Source: Diplocarpon mali (taxonomy: Eukaryota; Ascomycota; Leotiomycetes; Helotiales; Drepanopezizaceae). Taken from it: DNA of 58,021 nucleotides. Of this stretch, positions 56,378 to 58,021 are shown piece after piece (the first letter of the stretch is position 1; each line of letters opens with the position of its first letter). A model generated the notes under the pieces. The model was not told the DNA's origin and did no database searches. It saw only the letters and a list, made by a program, of their open reading frames with translations. The stretch spans positions 1-58,021 of the forward strand of contig JAENRP010000285.1 in the NCBI GenBank assembly GCA_024741835.1, read 5' to 3'. Position numbers and translations under genes: made by a program.

Positions 56378-58021
56378 ATATTATAGCTTAAAAAACCCTT
56401 TTTAATAAGAGGACTTCCTCCCTATTTAATACTTTTATAATACCTGCTATTTAATCATTTCGACTTTTCAATAGGAGGAGTGCCTTCAACTATTTAATTT
56501 ATTTGATTTTTAATGCAATTCTATTCGAAATAGCAATGGCTTCCGATTCCGATCGAAATACTAGACCTAAAGACCTCTAACTCTCTTAAAAGAACTAGTA
56601 ATAATAGTTCGACGATTTAGAGCTTTACTTTAAGAGCAAAGGCATTGAAATAGCGATTTAAAAAACACTTATTAAATATGCAAGAATAGCCTCCTATACT
56701 CCCTTTACCGATTTATCTACTTCTACTTTAATAGCTAATATAATTGTTAAGGATTTGCTAAATATACTAAATAAGCTTAGCCTAAGAGCTTTAATAGATA
56801 ATAACCGAGAATCCTAAAGGCAGATTTTAAATATAGAAAAGGAGAAGGAGTATAGGCTGGCCTTAGCTAAATGTAAGCTTAAGATTAATAGAGGTTTAAA
56901 TAATAAAGACCGAGATTTTATTCGAGTTTATAATAATGCAAAGATAAGATAGGATACTTTAAAGGTAAAATACTCTTAGATAATTACCTTTAATACTTAG
57001 CATTTACTATAGTAGATTACTTTATTTTAATATAGAAAAGATAAAGATAATAAGGATATAGATATAAATATAGACTCTACTTAGTCTATATTGCATAAAG
57101 CAAGGAGGAGAGTAAAAGCTATAGATCCTAGGATAGCTATGACTTTTAAGAAAACTCAGCTTTTTAATTTCCTACTTAATAGCCTCCCTTTTAAGTTTGC
57201 TATTGCGAAATAATCTCTTCTTATTTAACTTAACCTTAAGATTTATAAGAAGATCGACCTCCTTTAAACTATCGAGTAAGACTTTAAAGGACGCTTTGAA
57301 TCGGCAAATGCCACGTTATAGGGTAATAATAAGCTTAAGAAGAGGAAGGAGTGTAGGACGAGCCCTTAAGCTTATTAGGGATGCTACTTCTGCGATAGTA
57401 CTTATAATATTACTAATTATAAAGTTAGAAGGCAACTAATTAATATAGTTACTAGCTTTAATATTAAAAAGCAATTAAAGTAGAAGTTAAGAAGTAAACT
57501 GCCCTTATCCCACCGAAGGCCGCAACTACTAAGGAAAGGCAAAGGAAAAGGCTATTTAGCTAGAACTTTAGTAAATACCTTTAATAATAATAGTAGGTTA
57601 TCTAAATTTAAATTTACTTTTAATAATTTAAATAATAATTATAATAAAGATGCCTACGTCTTAAAAGCCGATCTTCGTAAGATCCTTGAATCTAACTAAT
57701 ATAGTAATACTAGTTATATAGTATATATAACTAATAAATCCTACTTATTTAAAGGCCTACTTATTAAAATAAAAAGGCGCTTTATTAAGGTTAGTAATAG
57801 AAGGTTATATACAAACTTAATAGGTATAGTAGAGATGAATATCGCAGGCGTTTCTTTCCTTTTGCAAAATGTTCTCTTTATACTTAGCCTAGGTATTAAT
57901 CTTTTATCTAACTATAAGATTTATATAGAGTTGAATTATATAAGAGTTTTTAATAATTAATTTATATAGTTTATAAATAATAACTATAAAGTGATCTTTA
58001 AAGCTAAAATCAAAGATAGAC

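Larger units (their letters stand above)
55946..58021 (+). mobile_element. Copia F: 5' part of a Ty1/Copia element, runs off the right edge
   Basis: Putative 183-bp 5' LTR (55946-56128), then primer site GGTTATAAGCCCTGG, a leader with GAGGTGTGATTCC repeats (56251-56377), gag (from about 56520) with a zinc knuckle CYFCDSTYNITNYKV (about 57382), and a Copia-type protease region ending in VLFILSLGINLLSNYK (about 57870-57925). RIP stops throughout. The LTR limits rest on one copy only. Confidence 0.78.

Noticed and set aside
24965..58021. Possibility that the right half is mitochondrial or plasmid DNA, or uses a reassigned TAG/TAA code
   Set aside because: The content is nuclear LTR retroelements with TSDs. 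Stops are accompanied by non-stop RIP changes at catalytic residues (YVDD to YVND, LDD to LNN), so the frames are mutated, not recoded.

Overview
The window looks like nuclear DNA of a filamentous ascomycete (Pezizomycotina). The genes have short introns (about 48-125 nt) with GTRNGT-type donors and CTRAY-type branch sites. One gene starts with a Zn2Cys6 zinc cluster and another has a CFEM cysteine pattern. The right half is AT-rich transposon wreckage whose CpA/TpG depletion, TpA excess and TAG/TAA-riddled reading frames are what repeat-induced point mutation (RIP) produces. The sequence is two-compartment: about 25 kb of balanced to GC-rich gene DNA, then about 33 kb of AT-rich nested retroelements running off the right edge.

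Left compartment (1-24964). A Zn2Cys6 transcription factor enters from the left edge on the minus strand. Then come a 4.2-kb GC-rich gene-free stretch holding an interstitial telomeric repeat block and two minisatellites, a secreted GH78-type alpha-L-rhamnosidase (minus), and an aprataxin/Hnt3-like DNA repair enzyme (minus). A decayed 6-kb interval (8.75-14.7 kb) holds a short CFEM protein gene and broken pieces of a berberine-bridge-type FAD oxidoreductase and of a Pif1-type helicase. It is followed by a mitochondrial PPR/ATP13-like expression factor (minus), LSM3 (plus, four exons), a GTPBP1-type GTPase (plus, three exons), a low-complexity hypothetical protein (plus, three exons) and a class II sugar-bisphosphate aldolase (minus, two exons). 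These are unrelated single genes, not a cluster. The PPR gene and LSM3 share a 400-bp divergent promoter.

Right compartment (24965-58021). In order: a 1.25-kb element with about 230-bp terminal inverted repeats at the compartment boundary; a foldback element with 82-bp arms; an un-RIPped GC island; Ty1/Copia element A (27546-41150, 197-bp LTRs, TSD TTTTT), which contains Copia B (29348-35387, 233-bp LTRs, TSD AATAT), which contains a non-coding 505-bp terminal-repeat retrotransposon in miniature (TRIM, 30085-30589, 85-bp LTRs, TSD AATGC); a second GC island; a 5'-truncated minus-strand Gypsy C split by a complete minus-strand Gypsy D (42711-49384, 135-bp LTRs, TSD TTAAT); a second, single-arm copy of the foldback element; a plus-strand Gypsy E (gag to integrase); and a Copia F (5' LTR, primer site, gag, protease) that breaks Gypsy E in its integrase and leaves the window. 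All autonomous elements are dead. The TRIM is nearly unmutated and therefore young.

The most notable results are the complete TRIM and its primer-site similarity to the Copia elements, the sparing of CpA in GCA/TGC contexts in otherwise exhausted RIP sequence, the nesting order fixed by four exact target-site duplications, and a two-exon CFEM mini-gene that no single-frame ORF shows. All splice sites are read by eye; no similarity search was run.
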